A stretch of 64,000 nt of DNA from Flagellimonas meridianipacifica (lineage in GTDB: Bacteria > Bacteroidota > Bacteroidia > Flavobacteriales > Flavobacteriaceae): the NCBI RefSeq assembly GCF_003001695.1, contig NZ_PVYX01000002.1, positions 1,054,001-1,118,000 on the forward strand, written 5' to 3'. Of this stretch, positions 9,183 to 18,015 are shown piece by piece. The notes below the pieces were generated by a model that saw only the letters and a list, made by a program, of their open reading frames with translations, did no database searches and was not told the origin of the DNA. Each line of letters begins with the position of its first letter. Position 1 is the stretch's first letter. Position numbers and translations under genes: made by a program.

Positions 9183-10157
9183 CTATTGGGAGTAATTGTA
9201 AATGTCTTTTAAAAGCATTGAGTTCCCCTGTTCGTCAATGACGTTCAAATCATACCTAATGCGAACTGTAGTACCGACTGGGGCATGGTAGTAAATAATC
9301 CAAGCGTCACTTTCCTTCGTGCCAATACATCCATTGGAATACGCTTTTCCAAGGGTAATGGGATTTGTGGTGGGGTGTATCATCTGTCCATTTCTTATTT
9401 GGTTGATTTCAGTTTCTAAGGAAGGTATTTGTGGCATTTTAGTGGTTTTTCCATCATCCCTTTTGGTGAGGAAGTATCTTTTTTTATTCACTGGATTGTA
9501 ATAAGACGGGTTCTTAACATGCCTAACAATTTTGCCATGGCCATGAACAGTCCTTAAATTCGTAATACGATTTCCAACGGCTAAATACCTGGATTTGTTC
9601 TGGCCAACCCGAACCGGGAAACCATAAAGAAGAATGGAATCTTGATAAATTCTAAGTTTAAATTCTGGAATATTTATATCCAGCCAAGTAGTTTCGAGTG
9701 CTTTTTGAAGCTGTTTCGTACTGTTTGAATTGGGAAATTTCAGAATCTGTCCCTTTTTGAGAACATGAAGCTGCTTTTGATCATATACGAAAGAGTCCCT
9801 TTCCATCATTTTGTAATAATCAGTGTTCGCTAAGGTGTCGATTATCCAGGGGTTATACCTTACCAAAATATGCTCTGTAAGCCGATAATTTGATTGGGAG
9901 TTGAAATCTGTTATGATTGAATCTAAAAAGTCAAAGTAGTTCTTTATAGTAACATTATCAACTATCTCAAAAGTCTTTGGTATTTGTGATTCTTCAACTA
10001 TAAAGGGATGTTGTTTTTCCTCATGATTTGGAATTTCTTGTGCTTCAATCCTTATTAACAACAACAGAAATGACCATAAAAAGAAAAATGTTGCTAGAAT
10101 AGGTTTTTTAATTCCAATTCCGTTCAAAACCTTGATTATTGAATTGATTCTTACCAT
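9183..10157 (-). CDS. L,D-transpeptidase (YkuD domain), membrane-anchored
   Basis: A 324-residue protein with a membrane anchor or signal at residues 18-37. A LysM-like or pre-catalytic stretch (VLKKGQILKFPN) precedes a YkuD domain whose active site is read as His261 (MIHPTTNPI) and SNGC (Cys277) followed by IG. The canonical motif is S/T-H-G-C-h-G/N, so the His just before Gly is replaced by Asn. The enzyme makes 3-3 peptidoglycan cross-links or anchors proteins to the wall. Its promoter carries a TGAY-N4-RTCA box and it is divergent from the Mla operon, which suggests a shared envelope-stress role. Confidence 0.8.
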   Translation of the reverse strand: MVRINSIIKVLNGIGIKKPILATFFFLWSFLLLLIRIEAQEIPNHEEKQHPFIVEESQIPKTFEIVDNVTIKNYFDFLDSIITDFNSQSNYRLTEHILVRYNPWIIDTLANTDYYKMMERDSFVYDQKQLHVLKKGQILKFPNSNSTKQLQKALETTWLDINIPEFKLRIYQDSILLYGFPVRVGQNKSRYLAVGNRITNLRTVHGHGKIVRHVKNPSYYNPVNKKRYFLTKRDDGKTTKMPQIPSLETEINQIRNGQMIHPTTNPITLGKAYSNGCIGTKESDAWIIYYHAPVGTTVRIRYDLNVIDEQGNSMLLKDIYNYSQ

Positions 10158-10206
10158 GATTTTGAGGTATAGTTGATGATTAAGACATCATTCGTTAAGC
10201 CAACCT

Positions 10207-10249
10207 TAAAAGTAGTCCTTGAATATATAAGCTTAAATGATATGAGTCA
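10207..10249 (-). promoter_or_regulatory. Crp/Fnr-type box plus -7 element, L,D-transpeptidase promoter
   Basis: Read on the minus strand: palindrome TGACTCATATCA (10249-10238), then 35 bp start-to-start, then TACTTTTA (10214-10207), a one-mismatch TAnnTTTG -7 element. The gene starts 50 bp further on at 10157. The spacing is the same as at the other island promoters. Confidence 0.65.
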
Positions 10250-10255
10250 CTATCA

Positions 10256-10298
10256 TGATATTGATCATTCCATGAGAGCCTTGTACCCCTTAATTTGT
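10256..10298 (+). promoter_or_regulatory. Crp/Fnr-type box, probable Mla operon promoter
   Basis: Palindrome TGATATTGATCA (10256-10267). Thirty-five bp on, at 10291, is TAATTTGT, a weaker -7 candidate. If used, transcription begins near 10302, which is downstream of the GTG at 10297 and supports the ATG at 10321 as the true start of the permease. Confidence 0.5.
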
Positions 10299-10320
10299 GA
10301 GCGTCTTTAAAAGTTGGCGT

Positions 10321-11103
10321 ATGGCATACATAGCAAGAACTACTCAGCAAATACGCAAGTTTTTTATCGAAATTGGTGAGCTGTCCTATTTTGCAGGCCG
10401 ATTCTTTAAAGTGGGGTTCAAACCTCCGTTTGAGTTTAAAGAGTTTTTAAGGCAATGCTATAATGTTGGAAATCGTTCCCTGGTATTGGTCCTGGTAACC
10501 GGGTTTATTATTGGTCTGGTGCTAACATTACAATCCAGACCTACGTTGATTGAATTTGGGGCCGTATCCTGGATGCCCAACATGGTGGGTATTTCTATAG
10601 TAAGGGAATTGGGACCGGTAATAACCGCATTGGTTTGTGCAGGTCGTATTGCCTCTGGATTTGGGGCCGAACTGGGTTCCATGAGGGTAACGGAACAAAT
10701 AGATGCCATGGAGGTTTCAGGTACTAACCCGTTTAAGTTTTTAGTAGTTACCCGAATCGCAGCTACTACCTTGATGCTTCCTCTTTTGGTAGTTTTGGGA
10801 GATGCGGTTGCCCTTTATGGTTCCGCCTTGGTAGAAAATTTTAAAGGTAACGTCTCTTTCCAGTTATACTTTAATACCGTTTTTGACGCCCTTTCCTATG
10901 GAGATTTAATTCCGGCAACTATAAAATCTTTCTTCTTTGGTTTTGCTATTGGTCTCGTGGGATGTTATAAGGGCTACTTCAGCAAAAAGGGAACGGCCGG
11001 AGTGGGCACGGCGGCTAACACAGCAGTGGTCTTTACTTCCATGTTGTTATTTGTGATTGATTTTATTGCAGTGTTTATTTCTGATATTTTTTACGAGTTA
11101 TGA
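10321..11103 (+). CDS. mlaE: MlaE/Ttg2B-family ABC transporter permease
   Basis: Permease of an Mla-type retrograde phospholipid transporter in the inner membrane. The family core is clear: GFIIGLVLTLQSRP, SIVRELGPVITALVCAGR, then GAELGSMRVTEQIDAMEVSG, the signature of MlaE. Five or so membrane helices follow the amphipathic N-terminal segment. An in-frame GTG at 10297 would add eight residues; I prefer the ATG because of the promoter position and because homologues as I recall them begin near this point. The stop overlaps the ATP-binding gene as ATGA. Confidence 0.88.
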   Translation: MAYIARTTQQIRKFFIEIGELSYFAGRFFKVGFKPPFEFKEFLRQCYNVGNRSLVLVLVTGFIIGLVLTLQSRPTLIEFGAVSWMPNMVGISIVRELGPVITALVCAGRIASGFGAELGSMRVTEQIDAMEVSGTNPFKFLVVTRIAATTLMLPLLVVLGDAVALYGSALVENFKGNVSFQLYFNTVFDALSYGDLIPATIKSFFFGFAIGLVGCYKGYFSKKGTAGVGTAANTAVVFTSMLLFVIDFIAVFISDIFYEL

Positions 11104-11885
11104 AGATAAAAGAAGAAGAAATAATGGAGGATGAAAAACCTGTTGCAAGCAAAAAGGTAATTATTGATATACAAGATTTATACAAAAGTTTTGGTGACAA
11201 TCATGTGCTTAATGGTTTCAACATGCAGCTACACGAAGGGGAGAACCTAGTGGTTATGGGGAAATCAGGTTCTGGAAAATCGGTTATGATCAAATGCCTG
11301 GTTGGATTGATGAAACCCGATAGTGGTCATATTTCCGTGATGGGAAAGGATATAGTAACACTGGACCAAGAAGCACTGGATATCATCAGAGCAGATATAG
11401 GTTTCTTGTTTCAGGGGAGTGCTTTGTACGACTCCATGACTGTGCGGGAGAATTTGGAATTCCCTATGCGCAGGCATAAAGAGAAATTGGCTAACGTCAA
11501 AGATACCGAGCCTTTTGTGCTAGAAGCCCTAAGAAGCGTTGGGCTGGAACATACCATGGAACTAATGCCGGCAGAGTTGTCAGGAGGGATGAAAAGGCGT
11601 GTGGCTCTTGCACGGGCCATTATTTTGCGCCCAAAAATTATTTTTTATGACGAACCTACTAGTGGTTTGGACCCGATTACGGCCAAAGAGATTATTGAGC
11701 TTATGCGAAGCATCCAAAAGAAATATGGGACTTCCTCTTTGATTATCACTCACGATGTGGATTGTGCCCGTGTTATTTCTGAACGGATGATTCTTTTAGT
11801 TGATGGAATTAACTATGCCGAGGGAACTTTTGAAGAACTTGTGAGTTCTACTGATGAAAAGGTCCTGGCATTTTTCAAAAAATAA
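11100..11885 (+). CDS. mlaF: MlaF/Ttg2A-family ABC transporter ATP-binding protein
   Basis: A 261-residue ATPase: Walker A GKSGSGKS, Q-loop in IGFLFQGSALYD, signature LSGGMKRRVALARA, Walker B IIFYDEP and switch His in IITHDVD. The N-terminus may begin at the second ATG (11124, MEDEKPV). It powers the MlaE-type permease, whose gene overlaps by four bases (ATGA). Together with the MCE protein downstream this makes a complete MlaFED core; MlaB, MlaC and MlaA equivalents are not present here. Confidence 0.9.
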   Translation: MKIKEEEIMEDEKPVASKKVIIDIQDLYKSFGDNHVLNGFNMQLHEGENLVVMGKSGSGKSVMIKCLVGLMKPDSGHISVMGKDIVTLDQEALDIIRADIGFLFQGSALYDSMTVRENLEFPMRRHKEKLANVKDTEPFVLEALRSVGLEHTMELMPAELSGGMKRRVALARAIILRPKIIFYDEPTSGLDPITAKEIIELMRSIQKKYGTSSLIITHDVDCARVISERMILLVDGINYAEGTFEELVSSTDEKVLAFFKK

Positions 11886-11889
11886 TAAC

Positions 11890-12864
11890 ATGGAAAAAAC
11901 AACTGTAGAAAAAATAAGACTGGGGGTATTTGTAATCCTGGGGACCATTTTACTGGTCATCGCTGCTTATCTTATCGGCAACAGACAGAATCTATTCGGA
12001 AGCACTTTTTCCATTAACGCCGTATTCAAAAATGTAAATGGCCTTCAGAGAGGAAACAATGTCCGCTATTCCGGTATTGATATAGGCACGGTGAATGATA
12101 TTGAAATGTTGAACGATACCACTATTATTGTCAGTATGGTCATTCAAGACAAGATGCTGCCGCATATTAGAAAAAATGCCATTGCAAGTATTGGTTCCGA
12201 TGGTCTGGTAGGTAGCATGATAGTTAATATTACACCAGGTCGAGAACCAGGACTTGAGATTGCTTCAGGTGACCAAATAACCTCCTATAGCAAAATAGGA
12301 GCTGATGACATGTTGAGCACGCTAAATGTGACCAATGAGAATGCCGCCCTATTGACAGCGGACCTATTACAGATAACGGCGGCATTAAAGAATGGAGAAG
12401 GGACCTTTGGAAGGTTACTGAATGATACGGTTATGTCCAAAAGTCTTTTACAAACATCAATTAACCTTAGAAAAATGACCGAAGAAGCAAATTTATCACT
12501 TGGAAAACTTAATGAAATCATGATGAGCATCAAATTTGAAAATAGTGTAGGTCATACGCTTCTAAGTGATTCATTAGCTGGACAGCAAATGAAAAACATC
12601 TTATCCAATTTGGAAGATTCCAGTGAAGAGCTGGTATCCATCACCAACAATTTGGATTCACTTTCCAGCACTATTTCAAAAGGAAAAGGAACTATTAACT
12701 ACTTAGCTACGGATACCATTTTTGTAAACCGTTTGGAACGTACCATGCAGAGTGTTGAGGAGGGTACTGCTCGGTTTAACGAGAATATGGAGGCACTGAA
12801 ACATAATTTTCTCACCAGGCGCTACTTCAAAAAGCAGGAGAAAGAAAAGACTAAGAAAGACTAG
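11890..12864 (+). CDS. mlaD: MlaD-family MCE-domain protein
   Basis: Starting at 11890 the protein is MEKTTVEKIRLGVFVILG..., with one membrane helix (residues 10-30) and an MCE domain directly after it (FKNVNGLQRGNNVRYSGIDIGTV, the hallmark of the family). The C-terminal ~170 residues are predicted helical coiled coil. The MCE domain forms a ring that passes lipid between the membranes. The open frame extends upstream to 11854, but that part overlaps the ATPase gene and has no membrane-compatible start. Confidence 0.87.
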   Translation: MEKTTVEKIRLGVFVILGTILLVIAAYLIGNRQNLFGSTFSINAVFKNVNGLQRGNNVRYSGIDIGTVNDIEMLNDTTIIVSMVIQDKMLPHIRKNAIASIGSDGLVGSMIVNITPGREPGLEIASGDQITSYSKIGADDMLSTLNVTNENAALLTADLLQITAALKNGEGTFGRLLNDTVMSKSLLQTSINLRKMTEEANLSLGKLNEIMMSIKFENSVGHTLLSDSLAGQQMKNILSNLEDSSEELVSITNNLDSLSSTISKGKGTINYLATDTIFVNRLERTMQSVEEGTARFNENMEALKHNFLTRRYFKKQEKEKTKKD

Positions 12865-12897
12865 GGAAGGGGTATGTATTTGGCTATAGCCCTACTT

Positions 12898-13407
12898 TTA
12901 CAATAATAAGGGATCTAGCTGTGCCAATATCTCTTTTGTGAATTCCGGTACCTGCTCTAAATCAGACTCTCCTGTTATCGCATCGACATTTTCCATTTTG
13001 TATTTTCCGTTTCCGGATGTGGTCAAAACCACTATTTTTTTCTGCTCTTTTTCGTCCAGATTATCCATAAATGTTTTTACGGGAATTGGTGGTTTCCAAT
13101 TTTCCCATGTATGCATCAATACCATGGCTTCATACTCCTCCATGTCAATCTCAGGTAATTTTGACACGTCCAATACCCTAATGAATACACTATCCGAAGC
13201 ATAATGGTCAACTATGGTTTTGGTTACTTGGTCCTTAAACCGACTTCCCTGGGTAGCAATGACAAGTTTTCGGCTCAATGATGGGTCATTTATAGTGCGC
13301 TCTGCAGCAACGTCCATGGAAAATCTGGTTTTATACCAAAGTCCAATCAGGAATATTACCACAACTAAAAACAATAAGGTCCGTGCTATTTTTTTTAAAG
13401 CCTTCAT
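12898..13407 (-). CDS. Membrane-anchored flavodoxin-like protein
   Basis: A 169-residue protein with one N-terminal membrane helix (residues 9-25) and a soluble domain with alternating strands and helices: KLVIATQGSRFKDQVTKTIVDHY, EAMVLMHTWENWKPP, KIVVLTTSGNGKY. This looks like the flavodoxin fold, and the TTSGNGKYKMENVDAITGES stretch resembles the family of membrane-bound flavodoxin-like proteins. FMN binding is not proven. It overlaps the small upstream gene by ATGA, so the two are coupled. It converges on the Mla operon with a 33-bp gap. Confidence 0.55.
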   Translation of the reverse strand: MKALKKIARTLLFLVVVIFLIGLWYKTRFSMDVAAERTINDPSLSRKLVIATQGSRFKDQVTKTIVDHYASDSVFIRVLDVSKLPEIDMEEYEAMVLMHTWENWKPPIPVKTFMDNLDEKEQKKIVVLTTSGNGKYKMENVDAITGESDLEQVPEFTKEILAQLDPLLL

Positions 13408-13670
13408 AATTTTCTTTTTTTGATTTGTTGCTCCCCATTAATGGAATTTCCTAGTATTTTACCGGTTTGGTGTATTTCCAAATAGTTTTCCAGTAATTGT
13501 TTTAGGCTATTCATGTATTCGCCCATTACTTTTTTGTTTATATCTGGATTGTCCAATACAGGTATAGTCATAGGATTCTCATCCAAATAGCGGTATAACT
13601 CTGGATATTCCGTCTCTATATGATTGGTCAATAACACAATCTCGCTCAAAAGTTCTTGCAAAGTCCTCAT
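13404..13670 (-). CDS. Small hypothetical helical protein
   Basis: Eighty-eight residues, mostly helical and charged, no signal peptide, no recognised domain. The ATGA overlap with the flavodoxin-like gene indicates a two-gene operon. A TGAY-N4-RTCA box with a partial -7 element lies upstream (13785-13827). Confidence 0.5.
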   Translation of the reverse strand: MRTLQELLSEIVLLTNHIETEYPELYRYLDENPMTIPVLDNPDINKKVMGEYMNSLKQLLENYLEIHQTGKILGNSINGEQQIKKRKL

Positions 13671-13693
13671 CTCAACAATCTTTTTTGGCCATT

Positions 13694-13849
13694 ATGGCGT
13701 TACATGCTCGTTTGTCTTTATCATTAGTAGAGAGTTGGGTAGCAAAAGCTAAAATAGTTGATGAAGTATTTGCTGGAAATGACCCAAATCAACTGGATAA
13801 GGTTTTTTGTTGTGCTGATACAGGTCATTTCAAAACGTACCATTTGTAA
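13694..13849 (+). CDS. Doubtful 51-codon ORF
   Basis: A short frame starting ATGGCGTTACATGCTCG and ending TAA at 13849. It encodes a plausible-looking peptide with a CC pair but has no recognised family and overlaps the regulatory box at 13816-13827. It could be a gene remnant or chance. Confidence 0.15.
   Translation: MALHARLSLSLVESWVAKAKIVDEVFAGNDPNQLDKVFCCADTGHFKTYHL
13785..13827 (-). promoter_or_regulatory. Crp/Fnr-type box with partial -7 element
   Basis: On the minus strand TGACCTGTATCA (13827-13816), then TTGATTTG at 13792-13785 (one mismatch to TAnnTTTG) at the standard 35-bp spacing. It would serve the two-gene minus-strand unit starting at 13670. It could also act on the plus-strand operon at 14014, but the plus -7 candidate near 13852 is poor. 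Confidence 0.4.
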
Positions 13850-13860
13850 TTTACTTAGCT

Positions 13861-13872
13861 GTGAAATTTCAC
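13861..13872. repeat. 12-bp perfect palindrome GTGAAATTTCAC
   Basis: A perfect inverted repeat in the divergent intergenic region (13671-14013), about 140 bp before the hydrolase start. It might be an operator; no other copy was noticed. Confidence 0.3.
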
Positions 13873-14013
13873 AATGACATGTTGACCCTATTTTCTCTTG
13901 GAGGTGGCTTCCATTTATTTAGGGGTTGTGATGTATTGTGATGTTTATGGTGAGCTATGATTTTATTGTGTTCGCCACCGGTAAAAAGGAAAAGGTTAGT
14001 AGTATAAGGTATT

Positions 14014-14655
14014 ATGTCTCCAAATAGTCCCAGTATTGATATACGAATAACAGTAGATGGTCTCTTTTTACCGGGGATATTATGCGTACCGGAAAAGGCA
14101 ACAGGAATTGTTGTTTTTTCCCATGGAAGTGGAAGCAGCAGACTAAGCACCCGAAATAATTTTGTGGCTGAGGTTTTACAGAAAAGAGGATTGGCCACCT
14201 TGCTTTTCGACCTACTTACTGAGGATGAAGATAACATCTATGAAAATCGATTTAATATCGATTTGTTGACCGTACGGCTAGTAGATGTTATCCATTGGGT
14301 GCAATCCAATAAGAAAACGAAGAGACTTTCAATTGGCATTTTTGGAGCAAGCACAGGAAGTGCCTCAGCCTTAAGGGCAGCTGCATTTTACAATGATGAT
14401 ATAAGTGCAGTAGTATCTAGGGGAGGTAGGCCAGACTTGGCCATGACAGAACTTCATAAGGTGACAGCGCCTACATTGTTTCTTGTCGGGGGATGGGATA
14501 CGAAGGTGATTGAACTCAATAAAAAAGCATATGAGAAGCTAAAATGCGAAAGTAAACTCAAAATAATTCCAGAAGCTTCCCACTTGTTCGGTGAACCTGG
14601 AAAACTGGAGGAAGTTGCCAAATACACAGGCGATTGGTTCAAAAAATGGTTGTAA
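14014..14655 (+). CDS. Alpha/beta hydrolase, dienelactone hydrolase family
   Basis: A 213-residue alpha/beta hydrolase. The oxyanion region is VVFSHGSGSSR, the nucleophile elbow is GASTGS, the acid is in VGGWDTKV and the catalytic His in PEASHLF. This set of motifs matches the small dienelactone-hydrolase-like proteins often fused to or next to phosphoribosyltransferases in stress clusters. Here the phosphoribosyltransferase follows at once. It is cytoplasmic; the substrate is unknown. Confidence 0.8.
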   Translation: MSPNSPSIDIRITVDGLFLPGILCVPEKATGIVVFSHGSGSSRLSTRNNFVAEVLQKRGLATLLFDLLTEDEDNIYENRFNIDLLTVRLVDVIHWVQSNKKTKRLSIGIFGASTGSASALRAAAFYNDDISAVVSRGGRPDLAMTELHKVTAPTLFLVGGWDTKVIELNKKAYEKLKCESKLKIIPEASHLFGEPGKLEEVAKYTGDWFKKWL

Positions 14656-14681
14656 GCAACGCTGGAAAAAAAACACAACAA

Positions 14682-15314
14682 ATGTTCGATAACAGAATAG
14701 ATGCAGGAAGGCAATTGGCATATGCCTTGGATAATTTTAAAAATGAAGACGTTGTGGTTTTGGCCATACCCAGAGGAGGAGTACCCTTAGGAAATATGGT
14801 GGCAAAAGCGCTGAATGCACCTTTGGATGTTGCACTGACCAAGAAGATTGGACATCCTAGCAATAAAGAATATGCTATAGGTGCTGTAAGTCTTGAAGAT
14901 GTGGTTATAACTAATGCTGATGGAGTGACCAGAACTTACATTGATAGTGAAATAAAGAGAATACGGGAAAAACTTGAAAAGAGACATAACCAGTATTACA
15001 AAACCAAATCGCCTGAAAATCTAAACAACAAAACGGTTCTAATCGTCGATGATGGCATTGCTACGGGTAACACCATTATGATTACCATCAAACTTGTAAA
15101 AAAACAGAACCCTAAAAAAGTAATTGTTGCTGTTCCAGTTGCTTCAAAATCTGCACTTTCAAGGTTAAGGTCTTCCCAGGACATAGATGAGGTCATCTGT
15201 CTCATGGCTCCAACATATTTTAGAGGAGTTGGCCAGTTTTATGAAGAGTTTAACCAGGTATCCGATGAAGAAGCCATACAGCTCTTAGAGGAGAATTATG
15301 TAAATGGAATATGA
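14682..15314 (+). CDS. Phosphoribosyltransferase family protein
   Basis: Type I phosphoribosyltransferase fold: the family start MFDNRIDAGRQLA, the AIPRGGVPLG loop, and the PRPP-binding motif VLIVDDGIATGNT. Upstream in-frame ATGs at 14634 and 14646 overlap the hydrolase gene; I chose 14682 because family members usually begin with MFxxRxxAG. The nucleobase substrate cannot be told. It forms a pair with the preceding dienelactone-like hydrolase, an association also seen as fusions in other bacteria. Confidence 0.78.
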   Translation: MFDNRIDAGRQLAYALDNFKNEDVVVLAIPRGGVPLGNMVAKALNAPLDVALTKKIGHPSNKEYAIGAVSLEDVVITNADGVTRTYIDSEIKRIREKLEKRHNQYYKTKSPENLNNKTVLIVDDGIATGNTIMITIKLVKKQNPKKVIVAVPVASKSALSRLRSSQDIDEVICLMAPTYFRGVGQFYEEFNQVSDEEAIQLLEENYVNGI

Positions 15315-15340
15315 TTGTAAAACGTTTAAATATTTAAAAA

Positions 15341-15826
15341 ATGATAACAACAACATCGGAAATTAGGGTTGAGACCTTCCCCAAACGTTTCTTGGCATGC
15401 GTTCAAAATGTAGGTACTTATAAAGGTGACACTGCGCTTTTTCAAAGACTCTTTACCAAGGTAAAAGATTGGGCCGAACCCAAAGGATTACTGGAAAATA
15501 CCACTCTAGAGACCATCACCATCTATCACGACGATTCTGGAGTGGTCCCTGAGGAAGAGCAAACCATAAGTGTTGGATTTACAGTACCGGAAGGAACCCA
15601 AGTAGAGGGGGACATAAAACTGCTGGAAATTCCAAAAGGCAATTATTTGGTGGGTACATTTGAAATACTTTCCACTGAATATGGGGATGCATGGAACAAG
15701 ATGATGGATTTTGTTGAAAAAGGAAATATTAAATCCTTAGGTGATACTATGTATGAATCCTATAAGAACGATCCAAGAACACATCCAGAGGGCAAGCATA
15801 TTGTGGACATTTGTATGGCGGTATAA
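15341..15826 (+). CDS. GyrI-like effector-binding domain protein
   Basis: A 161-residue stand-alone GyrI-like/AraC effector-binding domain: RFLACVQNVGTYKGD near the start and a conserved EIPKGNYLVGTFE in the middle. There is no DNA-binding part. Such proteins bind small hydrophobic compounds or modulate partners such as gyrase. It follows the phosphoribosyltransferase by 26 bp in the same direction. Confidence 0.75.
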   Translation: MITTTSEIRVETFPKRFLACVQNVGTYKGDTALFQRLFTKVKDWAEPKGLLENTTLETITIYHDDSGVVPEEEQTISVGFTVPEGTQVEGDIKLLEIPKGNYLVGTFEILSTEYGDAWNKMMDFVEKGNIKSLGDTMYESYKNDPRTHPEGKHIVDICMAV

Positions 15827-15861
15827 CTTGCCCAATCCGTTATCCATTTAAACATCTTGAA

Positions 15862-16125
15862 ATGAAAACCTATAGAAATTGCCAAAGTTGTGGCATGCCA
15901 TTAAAAAAGGATCCCGAGAATGGTGGAACCAATTTGGATGGTACAAAAAGTCTTATGTATTGTAGTTACTGTTATCAAAGTGGAGTTTTCACACAACCCG
16001 ATTTTACTGTTGACCAAATGAAGACATTTTGTAAAGAGAAAATGAAAGAACAGGGTTTTCCAGGCTTTTTAGCTAGTCTATTTGTTTCTGGTCTTCCAAG
16101 ATTGGAACGATGGAAAAATAAATGA
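15862..16125 (+). CDS. Putative zinc-ribbon protein
   Basis: Starting at 15862 the protein is 87 residues: CQSCGMPL, then CSYCYQSGVFTQPDFT, the pattern of the Zn_ribbon_2 family. The two CxxC pairs should bind one zinc. The family is common in Bacteroidota and of unknown function. The open frame upstream of this ATG overlaps the GyrI-like gene and is not likely translated. It converges on RtcB with a 22-bp gap. Confidence 0.75.
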   Translation: MKTYRNCQSCGMPLKKDPENGGTNLDGTKSLMYCSYCYQSGVFTQPDFTVDQMKTFCKEKMKEQGFPGFLASLFVSGLPRLERWKNK

Positions 16126-16147
16126 AACCTATTGGTTGTTTGAAAAA

Positions 16148-17599
16148 CTAACCTTTGACAACAACCAATGGTTTTATCTTGGCTACCTTTTTGGCGACTC
16201 CAGAACAATTTACAGTTTCCACTACACTATTTACGTCCTTATAGGCTATTGGAGCTTCTTCGGCGATACCCCTAAATGAGCCCGCTTCAATATAAATGCC
16301 CCTTTCTCTTAATTGCTCTTTAAGAACAGGTGCATTAACCTGCTTTTTGGCAGCTCTTCGAGACAATCGCCTGCCAGCTCCATGACAACAAGACCCGAAG
16401 GTAAGGTCATAGCTTTTTATTGTGCCTGCCAGAACGTAAGAACAAGTACCCATACTCCCTGGAATTATTACAGGTTGACCTATAGGGATATATTCATCTG
16501 GAAGCTCGTCAAAACCTGAGCCAAAAGATCGCGTGGCCCCTTTTCTATGTACAATTACCTTTTCTTCTTTTCCGTCTATGACATGTTTTTCAACTTTTGC
16601 AATGTTGTGCGCAACATCATACATCAGATCCAACTGGCCGCCATTTTCCCCAAAAACAGTATTCCATGCGTTTCGTATTTCCCAAGATATTATTTGACGA
16701 TTGCACCAAGCAAAGTTGGCCGCTGAACACATGGCCTTAAAGTAGTTTTTGCCTTCCTCTGAGTTAAAAGGAACACAGGCCAATTCCCTATCAGGAAGCC
16801 TAATGTCATAATTCCGCATGGCGCTGACCATAACTCTAATATGGTCTGTGGCCACTTGATGACCTAAGCCACGAGAACCTGTGTGTACCATAACAACAAC
16901 TTGATTCTCACAAAGGCCAAATGCATTGGCAGCTTCTCGGTCATAGATTTCGTCTACAGATGCGACCTCTACAAAATGGTTTCCTGAACCAATGGTTCCC
17001 AATTGGTCAAGACCCCTGTTTTTGGCCATTTGGGAGACACAACTGGGGTCGGCCCACTTTAATTTGCCATGGCTTTCAATATATTTCAATTCTTCTTGAC
17101 TGGCATAGCCATGCTCAACGCACCATTCCGCACCAGTACGAAGGACTTCATCTATTTGTTCTGAAGAAAGCCGTATTTGTCCTCCCTTTCCCATTCCAGA
17201 AGGCACTTGGGCGTACAGTTCTTTTGATAAGGCTTCAAGTTGGTCTTTAATGTCATCTTTGGTAAGTTGTGAGGTCAAAAGCCGTACTCCGCAATTAATG
17301 TCATATCCAATACCTCCTGGAGATATGGCACCGTCGGGGTGCATTGTCGCGGCCACACCACCAATGGGAAAACCATACCCCTCATGAACATCCGGCATTA
17401 CAAGGGCCGCTTTTCGAATACCGGGCAAAGTTGCAACGTTGACCAATTGATTTAAGGAACGGTCTTCGATGATATCGTCAAGAATTTTTTCTGAGGCAAG
17501 TATTTGAGCCGGGACCCGCATATCTTCTCTAAAGGATTTGGGAATTTCCCAAAAATAATCAGCGAGTTTGTTGATATGTTCCTTGGTTACTTTGTGCAT
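16148..17599 (-). CDS. rtcB: RNA-splicing ligase RtcB
   Basis: Full-length (483 residues) RtcB, which joins RNA 2',3'-cyclic phosphate and 5'-OH ends using GTP. Motifs: MPDVHEGYGFPIGGVAA, GGIGYDINCGVRLL with the metal-binding Cys, LGTIGSGNHFVEV, HTGSRGLGHQV and TFGSCCHGAGRRLSR around the guanylylated His. It is the last gene of a minus-strand operon with archease (2 bp gap), its known activation partner, and a methyltransferase. Confidence 0.95.
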   Translation of the reverse strand: MHKVTKEHINKLADYFWEIPKSFREDMRVPAQILASEKILDDIIEDRSLNQLVNVATLPGIRKAALVMPDVHEGYGFPIGGVAATMHPDGAISPGGIGYDINCGVRLLTSQLTKDDIKDQLEALSKELYAQVPSGMGKGGQIRLSSEQIDEVLRTGAEWCVEHGYASQEELKYIESHGKLKWADPSCVSQMAKNRGLDQLGTIGSGNHFVEVASVDEIYDREAANAFGLCENQVVVMVHTGSRGLGHQVATDHIRVMVSAMRNYDIRLPDRELACVPFNSEEGKNYFKAMCSAANFAWCNRQIISWEIRNAWNTVFGENGGQLDLMYDVAHNIAKVEKHVIDGKEEKVIVHRKGATRSFGSGFDELPDEYIPIGQPVIIPGSMGTCSYVLAGTIKSYDLTFGSCCHGAGRRLSRRAAKKQVNAPVLKEQLRERGIYIEAGSFRGIAEEAPIAYKDVNSVVETVNCSGVAKKVAKIKPLVVVKG

Positions 17600-17601
17600 G
17601 A

Positions 17602-18015
17602 CTACACATCAAAAATGATACATGTTTCGAATTTCCCGTTCTTGTTCCTGCTCACATGGGCCTCATGGTAGGTAATTCCCTTTATGTCTTCATCAAAGCA
17701 GCAAAACCAGGTCCCAAACAATTGTGCGACTACCCGTGTTTCTGAAAAGTAAGAGAAATAGATTCCACAAAAGATGGATTTTTGGATATTGGTAAGGGCC
17801 AAAACGTCTGAAAGGAAGTTAATTAACAATTCGGTTTTGCTCTCAGAGGAAACTTCAATGGTCATTTGGCTATCAAATCTCTTGACTTCATCGCAAAACC
17901 CACTCTTAAGAATATTGTTCATGCCCTTTAAGCTGTTGACAAACAATTCTTTAAGTGTGTAACCCTCTACTTTGAGGGCTAAATCGGCGGTATGTGGAAC
18001 ATATTCGTAAATCAT
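17602..18015 (-). CDS. Archease
   Basis: A 137-residue archease: YEYVPHTADLALKVEG at the N-terminus and ITYHEAHVS near the C-terminus carry the acidic and His residues that bind metal. Archease helps RtcB take up GTP and turn over. It lies directly upstream of rtcB and overlaps the methyltransferase stop by four bases. Confidence 0.9.
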   Translation of the reverse strand: MIYEYVPHTADLALKVEGYTLKELFVNSLKGMNNILKSGFCDEVKRFDSQMTIEVSSESKTELLINFLSDVLALTNIQKSIFCGIYFSYFSETRVVAQLFGTWFCCFDEDIKGITYHEAHVSRNKNGKFETCIIFDV

